This document shows, piece after piece, positions 16,023 through 23,730 of a stretch of 64,000 nt of DNA (positions are counted from its first letter, which is position 1; each line of letters begins with the position of its first letter). Position numbers and translations under genes: made by a program. Origin of the DNA: Streptomyces sp. NBC_01268 (GTDB lineage Bacteria > Actinomycetota > Actinomycetes > Streptomycetales > Streptomycetaceae); NCBI RefSeq assembly GCF_036240795.1, contig NZ_CP108454.1:4588001-4652000 (forward strand). Reading direction: 5' to 3'. The notes under the pieces were generated by a model. The model was not told where the DNA came from and did not search any database. It worked only from the letters and a program-made list of their open reading frames with translations.

Positions 16023-16910
16023 GGCGCCCGCACCGTCCCCGTCACCGTCGTCCGGGCCGAAGACGCCCCCGGCCCCACCCTCGTCGTCCGGCTCGACCAC
16101 CTCCCCCCGGGCGCCCTCGCCCTCGGCCACGAGCTGGCGGAGCTGCGCCGCGCGCTGCGCGGCAGCCCGTACGCCCGGGTCAACAAGATCGCCGTCTACG
16201 GGAGTTCGTCCCGGCGCGACGTCGATCTCGACTACCGCTTCGTCCAGGCCCTCCCCGACGGCCGGTTCGACTTCCGTACGGGGTGCGGGCATTCACTGCT
16301 CGCGTGCGTCGTCGCGGAGGGGCGGGCCGGGGCCGTCACCGTGCGGGCGGTGACGACGGGGGACACCGTGCGCGTGGAGGAGGAGAACGGCGACGGCGAC
16401 GCGCGCGCGTTGTACTTCCTGCGGGCGCCCACCGCCGCCGGGACCCTGCCCACCGGGCGTCCCGTGGACGAGCTGCTCGGCGTCCCCGTCTCCCTCGTCC
16501 GGTACGGGAACCCGTACGTCTTCGTCGACGCCCGCCACGTGGAGGCGGAGGAGGACGCCGAGGAGGCGCTGCTGCGGCTCCGGGGAGAGGCCGCCCGCCT
16601 GCTCGGATACGCCCCGCACTCCCCGTTGCCGAAGATCGCCGCGTTCCGGGCCGAGCCCGGAGGGCTCTTCGTGCGGGCCCTCACCGTCGGCGGCTGGCAC
16701 CCCCGCCTCGCGCTCACGGGCGCCGCCGCCCTCGCCGCCGCGGCCGCCCTCGACGGCACTGTCGTGCCGGGGGACGCGGGCGGTACGGTCAGGACGCCCG
16801 GTGGTGTCGTCACCGTCTCCACGGGGCCCGACCGGGTCGGCGTGCACCACAAGCGGGCCCGCGTCCTCGACCGCCTCGAACTGCCCTGGCGTATCCACGC
16901 AACGGCGTGA
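15957..16910 (+). CDS. PrpF/DapF-fold isomerase-like protein
   Basis: A protein of about 317 residues resembling the PrpF branch (2-methylaconitate isomerase-like) of the diaminopimelate-epimerase fold. Seen are VPVTVVRAEDAPG...LDHLPPG at the N-terminus, DVDLDYRFVQ, the first catalytic block TGCGHSLLACVVA with its cysteine, and YGNPYVFVDA in the second half. The second-half catalytic cysteine expected near the C-terminus is not obvious. PrpF proteins are normally near 390 residues, so this is short. The start is uncertain: the frame is open through the 36-base repeats, and ATG codons occur at 15885 and 15957. It lies between the amidotransferase and the SDR and may isomerise or epimerise an acid precursor. 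Confidence 0.65.
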   Translation: MAGREGAGREPATAGRERTGREGARTVPVTVVRAEDAPGPTLVVRLDHLPPGALALGHELAELRRALRGSPYARVNKIAVYGSSSRRDVDLDYRFVQALPDGRFDFRTGCGHSLLACVVAEGRAGAVTVRAVTTGDTVRVEEENGDGDARALYFLRAPTAAGTLPTGRPVDELLGVPVSLVRYGNPYVFVDARHVEAEEDAEEALLRLRGEAARLLGYAPHSPLPKIAAFRAEPGGLFVRALTVGGWHPRLALTGAAALAAAAALDGTVVPGDAGGTVRTPGGVVTVSTGPDRVGVHHKRARVLDRLELPWRIHATA

Positions 16911-17056
16911 ACGCGCACCCCGCCGAACGGGCGGTCCCCCGCGAACCTCTGTCACGCTGAATTAGGACCGGCAATCGGTGGCACGCCGTATCGGATTCGT
17001 GTCCGTGCCGTGGTCCGTGCGTATCCGTGGCGTATCCGTGGGGAGAGCAGACACAC

Positions 17057-17794
17057 ATGAAATTCGAGAATCTGCGTGTCGTCGTGACCGGCGCGTCCCG
17101 CTATTTCGGCCGCGCCCTCGCCGTCGGATTCGCCCATCTCGGCGCCGAGGTCTACGTGTCGGCCCGCACCGTCGAGGCCGCCGAGCGCACCCGCGCCGAG
17201 GTGATGGGCTCGGCCCGTGACCGCATCCACGCCTTCGGCTGCGACCTGAGCCGCCCCGCCGAGATCCGGGAGTTCGCGGCCCGGGTCGGCGAGCGCACCG
17301 ACCGGGTCGACCTCCTGGTCAACAACGGGGCCCGCTGGCTGGACGGGATGGACCTGGAGGCCGCCAGCGACGCCGAGATCGTCGAGACGATCGAGTCGAC
17401 GGCCGGCGGCACCGTCCTGATGGTGAAGCACTTCCTGCCGCTGCTGCGCGGCTCGCTGCGCCCCGACATCGTCAACATGGTCGCCGTGCGCGACGCCGAG
17501 GGCGCCTCCGCGGGCGCCGCGCACGAGGCGTTCTGGACGGCGAAGAGCGCGCAGGCGGGATTCGCCGACATCCTCTCCCGGCGCCTGCGGCCCTCCGGGG
17601 TGCGGGTGTTCTCGCTCTACCCGCCGGACTTCTCGACCTCCGACCCGCGTTTCGCGGAATGGGACGGTTCGAATCCCGACGGAATAGCCCCCGACGAGAA
17701 GCTGACCACCCAGGCGCTCTTCGAATGCATCGTGTACGCCGTCGAACAGCCCCGTGACTGCTTCATCCGCTCCTTCCACTTCGAACCCCGCTGA
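17057..17794 (+). CDS. SDR-family protein lacking the catalytic Ser and Tyr
   Basis: A 245-residue Rossmann-fold protein of the short-chain dehydrogenase/reductase family. The cofactor loop TGASRYFG and the strand-4 motif NNGA are intact, so NAD(P) binding is expected. The catalytic residues are not: the Y-x-x-x-K motif reads F159-W-T-A-K163, and the strand-5 serine position reads VNMVAVRD (139-146). It may bind nucleotide without normal oxidoreduction or use another mechanism. The ATG at 17057 with GGGGAGAG upstream is preferred over an earlier ATG. The upstream 140 bases hold direct CGTATCCGTG repeats. It is the third forward gene of the cluster and lies 107 bases before the tRNA-synthetase-like gene. 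Confidence 0.85.
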   Translation: MKFENLRVVVTGASRYFGRALAVGFAHLGAEVYVSARTVEAAERTRAEVMGSARDRIHAFGCDLSRPAEIREFAARVGERTDRVDLLVNNGARWLDGMDLEAASDAEIVETIESTAGGTVLMVKHFLPLLRGSLRPDIVNMVAVRDAEGASAGAAHEAFWTAKSAQAGFADILSRRLRPSGVRVFSLYPPDFSTSDPRFAEWDGSNPDGIAPDEKLTTQALFECIVYAVEQPRDCFIRSFHFEPR

Positions 17795-17901
17795 TCGAAC
17801 CCCGCCGATCGAACCCCGCCGTCCGCGCACCCGCCGACCGCGGAACCGCCGCCGACCCGAACTCGCTGAAGCTCACCGCACCACAGCGTCAAGGAGGTCC
17901 C

Positions 17902-19467
17902 ATGAGCACCCCCGTCTGGATCACCGCGACCCCTCCGGCCACCCATGGCGAACTGCACATCGGGCATCTCGCCGGCCCGTACGTCGCGGCCGACGTCCTC
18001 ACCCGCTACCTGCGGGCCGAGGGCGAGCCGGTCCGGTTCACCACCGGTACCGCCGACCACGCCAGCTCGGTGGAGGTCAGAGCGCTGCGCCACAACCGCA
18101 AGCCGGAGGAGGTCGCCGAGGGCTACCGCGCGGCGATCACCGCGGACTGGCTGCGGTCCGGCGTCGAGTTCGACCACATCGTGCGGCCGCGCCGCGACAA
18201 GGGCTACGCACGCTGGGTGCAGGAGCTCTTCAGCCGCCTGTACGCGCAGGGGGTCATCGCCCCGCGCACCCGTCTGCTGCCGTACTGCGAGCCGTGCGAG
18301 CGGTGGCTGTACGGGGCGCACGTCACCGGCAGCTGCCCGCACTGCGGGGCCACCAGCGACGGCGGCATGTGCCACGAGTGCGCCCGCCCCAACGACGGCG
18401 GCGACCTTATCTCGCCGCGCTGCTCGCTGTGCGACACCCCGGCGCTCGCCAAGCGCTGCCGGCGGCTGTACGTACCCCTGGAGCCGTTCCGCGAGACCCT
18501 CGCCGAGTACTGGGCGGCGGCCGGGCTTCCGCCGCGGCTCGCCGCGCTGTGCGAGTCGCTGGTCGAGGACGGGCTGCCGGACATCGCCGTCGGGCACCCC
18601 GCCGAGTGGGGCCTGCCGGTGCCGGTGGAGGGCTTCCCGGACCACCGCATCGACGGCTGCTTCGAGGCCGCCGCCATGCACCTGTTCGGCTACGACACCA
18701 AGGGCCCGCTGCCCCGCCGCACCATCCACTTCTGCGGCTTCGGGCACGCCTTCTGCCACGCGGTGCTGCTGCCGGTGCTGCTGCTCGCGCAGGACGTGAA
18801 GCTGCCGCAGGAGTTCAACGTCAACGAGTCGTACATCGTGGAGGAGGGCGTCCGCGAAGGGAACGTGTGGGCGCTCGACCTGCTCACCGAGTACGGCTCC
18901 GACACGCTGCGCCGCCACGTCCTCCAGGCCCGCCCGACCGGCCGCAGGACCGTCTTCCAGCGCGACCGGCTCGCCGCCGCGCGCCTGGAGCTCGACGAGA
19001 ACTGGAACAGCTGGCTGTCCCGGCTCTTCGCGTCCGTCCGCGAGGAGTGCGACGGGCTCGCCCCGCAGGCCATGCCCGGCGGCACCGGCTGGGAGATCCT
19101 GGAGCGCCGGCTGCACCGGGGCGTGGACGACCTGCGCGAGGCCTACGGCCCCGACGCGTTCGACCCGCGCCGCGCGGTGGCCGTGCTCGACGAGATGGTC
19201 CGCTCGGTCGCCGACTTCGGCTACGTCAACGCCCACGAGCGCTGCCGGCCCAGCAACTCCTGCCGTCACCTCCCGTCGCTCGCCGCCCAGCTGGCGGTGG
19301 CCTCCGCGCTGTCCGCGTGGTCGCGGCCGGTGATGCCGGAGGGCGCGGACCGGCTGGCGTCGGCGCTCCAGGTGGCGCAGGGACGCCCGGTCGACTGGTC
19401 GGCCCTGATCGCCCCGCTCCCGGGGACGCGGCTCGCGCCGCCCTCCGGTCCGGTCTACGGGTTCTGA
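17902..19467 (+). CDS. Methionyl-tRNA-synthetase-like class I ligase without KMSKS
   Basis: A 521-residue class I aminoacyl-tRNA-synthetase paralogue nearest MetRS. The N-terminus ITATPP-x-THGELHIGHLAG has the HIGH motif (19-22). A zinc insertion (about 130-185) has four C-x2-C knuckles (CEPC, CPHC, CHEC, CSLC) as in two-zinc MetRS. At the KMSKS position the sequence is EEGVR (314-318) followed by the conserved GN and YGSDTLRRHVL, so both lysines are gone. The C-terminal helical region (NWNSWLSRLF...) is shortened compared with tRNA-binding MetRS. GGAGG precedes the ATG. A mycothiol-type role is likely: joining an amino acid to an amine made by the PIG-L enzyme, as MshC (a CysRS relative) does. 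It is unlikely to be the cell's MetRS. Confidence 0.85.
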   Translation: MSTPVWITATPPATHGELHIGHLAGPYVAADVLTRYLRAEGEPVRFTTGTADHASSVEVRALRHNRKPEEVAEGYRAAITADWLRSGVEFDHIVRPRRDKGYARWVQELFSRLYAQGVIAPRTRLLPYCEPCERWLYGAHVTGSCPHCGATSDGGMCHECARPNDGGDLISPRCSLCDTPALAKRCRRLYVPLEPFRETLAEYWAAAGLPPRLAALCESLVEDGLPDIAVGHPAEWGLPVPVEGFPDHRIDGCFEAAAMHLFGYDTKGPLPRRTIHFCGFGHAFCHAVLLPVLLLAQDVKLPQEFNVNESYIVEEGVREGNVWALDLLTEYGSDTLRRHVLQARPTGRRTVFQRDRLAAARLELDENWNSWLSRLFASVREECDGLAPQAMPGGTGWEILERRLHRGVDDLREAYGPDAFDPRRAVAVLDEMVRSVADFGYVNAHERCRPSNSCRHLPSLAAQLAVASALSAWSRPVMPEGADRLASALQVAQGRPVDWSALIAPLPGTRLAPPSGPVYGF

Positions 19468-19626
19468 CGGACTCGCACCGGATTCCCGCGCCCACGACTA
19501 CTAATCAGCTAAGTAACTCAGTAAACGAGTGCGTGAGAAACACGAGCAACGCAGTCCCCATCCCCGCCGCGTGACCGTGCGCGCGACGCGCAGGGACCAC
19601 GCGGCCCTCCCCACAAGGAGCCCCCC

Positions 19627-20943
19627 GTGTCCCTGCGCGTCGCCATGCTCAGCGTCCACACCTCCCCGCTCCACCAGCCCGGAACCGGGGACGCCGGCGG
19701 AATGAACGTCTACATGGTCGAACTCTCCCGGGCCCTCGCCGAACAGGGCGTGGAGGTCGACCTGTTCACCCGCTGCCGCGGCGAGGGCCGGCCCGGCCTC
19801 GAAGACCTCGTGCCCGGCGTCCGGGTCCGGCACCTGCACGCGGGGCCCCGCCGGCCGCTGCCCAAGGAGGCCATGCCCGACCTGGTGGTGCCGTTCTCGC
19901 TGGCCCTGCTCAAGGAGCGCCGGCGCTACGACCTGGTCCACTCGCACTACTGGCTGTCGGGGCAGGCCGGGCGGATCGCCTCGTTCGGGTGGGGCATACC
20001 GCTGGTGCACACCGCGCACACCCTGGCCCTGGTCAAGAACGCGCACCTCGCGGACGGCGACCGTCCCGAGCCCGAGCTGCGGATCCGCGGCGAGCGCCAG
20101 GTGGTGGGCGACGCCGACCGGCTGATCGCCAACACGGCCGACGAGGCGGAGGCGCTGCGCACCCTGTACGGGGCGGCGCCGCCGCGCACCGAGGTGGTGC
20201 GGCCGGGGGTGGACCTGCGCACCTTCGGGCCGGGCGCGGGCCGGGCGGCGGCCCGGGCGAGGCTGGGCCTGCCGGCCGACGCCTTCGTCCCGCTGTACGC
20301 GGGGCGGATCCAGCCGCTGAAGGGGCCCGACGTCCTGGTGCGGGCCGTCGCCGAGCTGCTGCGGATGGCGCCGGAGCTGCGCCGGCGGCTGCTGGTGCCG
20401 GTGGTGGGCGGGCACTCGGGGGCGGGCGGGGAGGGCTCGATGTGGCGGCTCGCGGAGGAGCTGGGGGTCATGGACGTGCTCCAGGCCTGCCCTCCCGTAC
20501 CGCAGGAGCGGCTGGCCGAGTGGTACCGGGCGGCGGACGTGCTCGTGGTGCCCTCGCGCTCGGAGTCCTTCGGGCTGGTGGCGCTGGAGGCGCAGGCCTG
20601 CGGGACGCCGGTGCTCGCGGCGGCGGTCGGCGGGCTGCCGACGGCGGTGTGGGACGGGGTGTCGGGGATGCTCGTGCGGGGGCACGACCCGGTGGAGTAC
20701 GCCCGGCGGCTGCGGTGGCTCGCGGCGCACCCGCAGGCGCGGGTGTCGATGGGGGAGGCCGCGGTGCGGCACGCGCAGGGGATGAGCTGGCGCACCTCCG
20801 CCGCGCGGACGGTCGACGTCTACGAGGACGCGCTGGCGGGTGCGCTGAGCCGTGCGGGTGAGGTGGGGCAAGGGCGGCGGCACGCCCCTGCCCCGACGGC
20901 CCCTCTCTCCTGGAGGAACGAGAAGGCCGTGGTTCGAGTCTAG
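19627..20943 (+). CDS. MshA-like GT4 glycosyltransferase
   Basis: A 438-residue GT-B retaining glycosyltransferase very close to MshA, which transfers GlcNAc from UDP-GlcNAc to inositol-1-phosphate as the first step of mycothiol synthesis. The N-terminal SVHTSPLHQPGTGDAGGMNVY block is the MshA signature, HSHYWLSG and HTAHTLALVKN follow, and the C-terminal domain has AGRIQPLKGPDVL and the E-x7-E motif (SESFGLVALEAQACGTPV) that holds the nucleotide sugar. GTG start with AAGGAG 10 bases upstream. Canonical streptomycete msh genes are usually scattered, so a MshA-type enzyme beside a PIG-L and an aaRS paralogue suggests a dedicated pathway. The last 40 residues are a non-conserved tail. Confidence 0.88.
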   Translation: MSLRVAMLSVHTSPLHQPGTGDAGGMNVYMVELSRALAEQGVEVDLFTRCRGEGRPGLEDLVPGVRVRHLHAGPRRPLPKEAMPDLVVPFSLALLKERRRYDLVHSHYWLSGQAGRIASFGWGIPLVHTAHTLALVKNAHLADGDRPEPELRIRGERQVVGDADRLIANTADEAEALRTLYGAAPPRTEVVRPGVDLRTFGPGAGRAAARARLGLPADAFVPLYAGRIQPLKGPDVLVRAVAELLRMAPELRRRLLVPVVGGHSGAGGEGSMWRLAEELGVMDVLQACPPVPQERLAEWYRAADVLVVPSRSESFGLVALEAQACGTPVLAAAVGGLPTAVWDGVSGMLVRGHDPVEYARRLRWLAAHPQARVSMGEAAVRHAQGMSWRTSAARTVDVYEDALAGALSRAGEVGQGRRHAPAPTAPLSWRNEKAVVRV

Positions 20944-20950
20944 CATCTCT

Positions 20951-20965
20951 TTTGGTTCGACCAAA
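20951..20965. promoter_or_regulatory. Palindrome TTTGGT-TCG-ACCAAA
   Basis: A perfect 6-3-6 inverted repeat eight bases after the glycosyltransferase stop and about 195 bases upstream of the secreted peptide gene. It lies in a lower-GC stretch (20940-21160) with no other gene. It could be an operator for the peptide gene or a weak terminator; the short AT-rich stem favours an operator. Confidence 0.4.
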
Positions 20966-21160
20966 GGTTAGGGAAGCTCCGGATGCTCCAATTCCGTTGC
21001 CGGGGCGGCGCATTGACGCACTCACGCCATGGCGAGTGCACGCACAGAACAACTATGGATTCGCTTCCGGGGTCGGATCAGAATAGAGATGTCTTCAGGG
21101 AGCGCCCGGCGGCACGGGCCCCCAGAAGACGGAATTCACATTCCAACTCCTGGAGGAATC

Positions 21161-21355
21161 ATGTTCGCTCAGCAGAACGCCGGTGTGCGCAAGACGGTCC
21201 GCCAGTTCGCCCTCGCCCTGGTCGCGTGTATGGCCGTCGCCGGCGGTGCGGCCCTCGCCACCGCCGACGACAGCGCCGCTGTCCAGCAGCAGCACGCCGG
21301 TGTCACGAACGAGTGGCCTTTCGCCACCCCCACCCCGGCCCCGCCCACCAACTGA
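21161..21355 (+). CDS. Small secreted peptide
   Basis: A 64-residue exported peptide. TGGAGGA sits three bases before the ATG, an almost ideal ribosome-binding site, so a longer frame starting at 21029 is rejected. Residues 1-14 carry basic residues (VRKTVR), 15-36 form the hydrophobic core (ALALVACMAVAGGAALATA) with an A-T-A-D cleavage site, leaving a mature peptide of about 28 residues ending in NEWPFATPTPAPPTN. There is no lantibiotic, thiopeptide or lasso-type core and only one cysteine, inside the signal. A strong terminator follows. Strong translation, export and two adjacent paralogous regulators make an extracellular signal plausible, but nothing in the sequence proves it. Confidence 0.75.
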   Translation: MFAQQNAGVRKTVRQFALALVACMAVAGGAALATADDSAAVQQQHAGVTNEWPFATPTPAPPTN

Positions 21356-21388
21356 ATCCCCGCTGCCTCCCCCCGAATTCGGCAGCGA

Positions 21389-21428
21389 AAAGGCCCCGCA
21401 ATCGACCTGCCACGATTGCGGGGCCTTT
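21389..21428. terminator. Perfect 16-bp terminator hairpin
   Basis: AAAGGCCCCGCAATCG (21389-21404) pairs perfectly with 21413-21428 across an 8-base loop, ending in a short T run in both directions. A smaller hairpin CGCTGCC/GGCAGCG (21361-21387) precedes it. It separates the peptide gene from the convergent LuxR-type regulator. Confidence 0.9.
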
Positions 21429-21493
21429 CTCCGTCCGTTCCCGGATCTCCGTCCGGTCCCGGGCGCCCTCCGTCCGTTCCCGGGCGTTCCCCG

Positions 21494-22549
21494 TCAGTCC
21501 AGCCAGCCCAGGCGTACCGCGCGCACGCCCGCCTCGAAGCGGCTCGACGCCCCCAATTCCTGCATGAGTTCGGAGAGCATGCGGCTCACCGTGCGCAGCG
21601 AGACGCCGAGGTTCCGGGCGATCTTCTCGTCCTTCATTCCGGTCGCCAGCATCTGCAGGGCGGCCCGCTGCTGCTCGGACAGGCCGTCGCCGCCGCGCTC
21701 GACGGAGGTCTCGTCGCCGTAGGGGGCGGCCGTGTGCCAGCAGTGCTCGTAGAGGCCCAGGTAGGAGCGGACGAGGGCGGAGCCGCGGGCCAGGATGGCG
21801 CCTTCGCGCCCGTCCTCGGGGCGGATCGGCAGCAGCGCGTACTGCTGGTCGGCGATCACCATGTTCATCGGCACCGACCGGGCGACCTTGATCTCCACGC
21901 CCATCTCGATGCGCATGCGCAGCAGTTCGGCGACGTCCGGCAGGTCGGCGTGGGCGCGGGAGTAGATGGCGCGGACCCGCACGCCGTTCTCCAGCTGGCG
22001 CCGGTCCCGGTCCAGGGTCCGCGCCTGCGCCTGGCGGCTCGGGCCGCCCGGGTGCATCGAGGCGGAGCTCTCCTGGATGACGTCGGTGATGTCCTCCAGC
22101 GTCTGCTGGATCCTGCGGTAGTCGGTGAGCGCCTCGACCTCGACCTCGGAGCCCGCCAGGGCGCTCGCCCGCAGAAACGTGCCGGCCAGCGTCTCCAGGG
22201 TGCTGAACGCCCGGTCCGCCTCGGCCAGGTGCTCCCGCAGCCGGGCCCGCTCCCGGTCCAGGAGGCGCAGCAGGGCGATCTCCGGGGCGACGGACGCCAC
22301 CGTGTCGGCGTCCGGCCGCCACGCGGCGTTGCGCACGTCGGTGACGGTGGCGTGGGTGCTGTTCGTCGGCACGATCAGGCCCAGCGCGATCAGTTCGGCC
22401 CGACATCGCTCGTACTCCGCGGGCGCGAAACCTAACGCGCCCGCGGCCTCGGTGAAGCTGGACGCACCTCGTCTGCGCAGTTCCTGATAGAGGGTCACCA
22501 GCTGGCCGGTCGCCGTGCGGCCCTCCGTGCCGTCGCCCGTCGTGACCAT
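21494..22549 (-). CDS. TrmB/LuxR-type transcriptional regulator, copy 1
   Basis: A 351-residue regulator. The N-terminus (about 10-65) is a winged-helix-like segment (LVTLYQELRRRGASSFTEAAGALGFAPAEYERC), a coiled-coil region follows (about 90-150, LLRLLDRERARLREHLAEADRAF), then a PLD-like central domain, and a C-terminal LuxR/GerE helix-turn-helix (about 290-345: LSEQQRAALQMLATGMKDEKIARNLGVSLRTVSRMLSEL). There is no receiver domain or phosphoacceptor. It is a tandem paralogue of the next gene upstream. Convergent with the secreted peptide gene, so a control loop with that peptide or the cluster at 12754-20943 is a reasonable guess. Confidence 0.87.
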   Translation of the reverse strand: MVTTGDGTEGRTATGQLVTLYQELRRRGASSFTEAAGALGFAPAEYERCRAELIALGLIVPTNSTHATVTDVRNAAWRPDADTVASVAPEIALLRLLDRERARLREHLAEADRAFSTLETLAGTFLRASALAGSEVEVEALTDYRRIQQTLEDITDVIQESSASMHPGGPSRQAQARTLDRDRRQLENGVRVRAIYSRAHADLPDVAELLRMRIEMGVEIKVARSVPMNMVIADQQYALLPIRPEDGREGAILARGSALVRSYLGLYEHCWHTAAPYGDETSVERGGDGLSEQQRAALQMLATGMKDEKIARNLGVSLRTVSRMLSELMQELGASSRFEAGVRAVRLGWLD

Positions 22550-22598
22550 GGCGAACCACCCCCCTATCGTCGCAAATCGATCGTGCCGACCGTCCAGG

Positions 22599-23633
22599 CT
22601 ACGCGGTGTGCTTGTGCGTCTCGCCGTCCAGGAGGCCGAGCCGGGCGGCCTTCACGCCCGCCTCGAAGCGGCTGGCGGCGTCCAGTTCCTGCATCACCTC
22701 GGAGATCAGCCGGCTCACCGTGCGCAGCGAGACGCCCAGGTTGCGCGCGACCTGCTCGTCCTTGATCCCGGAGGCGAGCATCCGCAGCGCGGCCCGCTGC
22801 TGCTCGGACAGTCCGTCGCCGCCGTGCTCGGCGGGCTCCTCGTGGCCGTACGGGGTGGCGGCGTGCCAGCAGTACCCGTACAGGGCCCGGTAGGAGCGGA
22901 CCAGGCCGGGGCCGCGGGCCAGGATGGCGGCCGACTCGGGGTCGTGGGGGTCGGTGGGCAGCAGGGCGAAGTTGTCGTCGGCGAGGACCATGTTCATGGG
23001 GACGACGGGGGACAGGCGCACCTCGACGCCGAGCGCGGTGCGTTCGGCCAGGTGCTGGACCATCTCCGGTACGGCGCCCACGCGTTGGCTGTACATGGCG
23101 TGCACGCGCACCCCGCGCGCCACCCGGCGGCGGTCCCACTCCAGCTCCAGCGCCATCTCCTCGCGCCGTACCGCGCCGGTGAGCATGGAGTGGACGGAGT
23201 CGCGGACGGTCTCCGTCAGGTCGGCCAGCTCGCGGCGGACCTGGGCGGGGTCGTCGACGATCTCCACCTCGACCTCGGAGCCGGGTTCGAGGCCGGCCCG
23301 CAGAAACGGTCCCGCGAGGGTTTCCAGGGTGGTGTGGGCGCGGCTGGTCTCGGCCAGCCGGGCCTCCAGCCGGTCCCGCTCGTGCTGGAGCAGGTGGAGC
23401 AGGGCGATGTCGGGGGCGACGACGACGGGGGCGGGCCGCTCGGGAGTGATGTGCCCGTGGTCGAGCAGGCCGAGGGCGATCAGCTCGTCGCGGCAGCGCT
23501 CGCGCTCGGTGTCGGTCAGTTCGAGGCGGCGTGCGACGGCGTCGAAGGGGTCACCCGGGGTGGCACGAAGGGCCTGGTAGAGAGTGAGGGCCTGTTCGCT
23601 TCCCGCCCGCGCTCCGGCGGCGTTTTTGGACAC
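22599..23633 (-). CDS. TrmB/LuxR-type transcriptional regulator, copy 2
   Basis: A 344-residue paralogue of the downstream regulator with the same plan; shared blocks include ERCR-x-ELIALGL, TLETLAG-x-FLRA, VPMNMV-x-AD, ARG-x-x-LVRSY and the almost identical helix-turn-helix (LSEQQRAALRMLASGIKDEQVARNLGVSLRTVSRLISEVMQEL). Start: the GTG at 23633 gives an N-terminus of the same length as the paralogue; another GTG at 23696 is possible. It is transcribed toward copy 1, from which it is separated by about 50 bases, and lies about 100 bases downstream of the Fur-type gene. Confidence 0.85.
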   Translation of the reverse strand: MSKNAAGARAGSEQALTLYQALRATPGDPFDAVARRLELTDTERERCRDELIALGLLDHGHITPERPAPVVVAPDIALLHLLQHERDRLEARLAETSRAHTTLETLAGPFLRAGLEPGSEVEVEIVDDPAQVRRELADLTETVRDSVHSMLTGAVRREEMALELEWDRRRVARGVRVHAMYSQRVGAVPEMVQHLAERTALGVEVRLSPVVPMNMVLADDNFALLPTDPHDPESAAILARGPGLVRSYRALYGYCWHAATPYGHEEPAEHGGDGLSEQQRAALRMLASGIKDEQVARNLGVSLRTVSRLISEVMQELDAASRFEAGVKAARLGLLDGETHKHTA

Positions 23634-23730
23634 GGCGCAGCAGACTCCCCTCGGATCGCGCGGATCCCGTTGAAACGCCCCGCTCGACCCTGCCACAAAT
23701 TCGAACGCGACGCACGGTGTTCAAGCGCTT

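Noticed and set aside
12754..20943. Cluster as the standard mycothiol locus
   Set aside because: The ligase is MetRS-like rather than CysRS-like, no MshD acetyltransferase is present and canonical genes are normally scattered.
20925..20965. tRNA-like sequence (GGTTCGAGTC and TTGGTTCGACCAA)
   Set aside because: The T-arm likeness is local; no acceptor or anticodon stems can be drawn and part lies inside the glycosyltransferase gene.
21161..21355. Secreted peptide as a RiPP precursor
   Set aside because: It has a Sec-type signal and no RiPP-modifying enzyme other than a distant generic methyltransferase; the mature part has no Cys.
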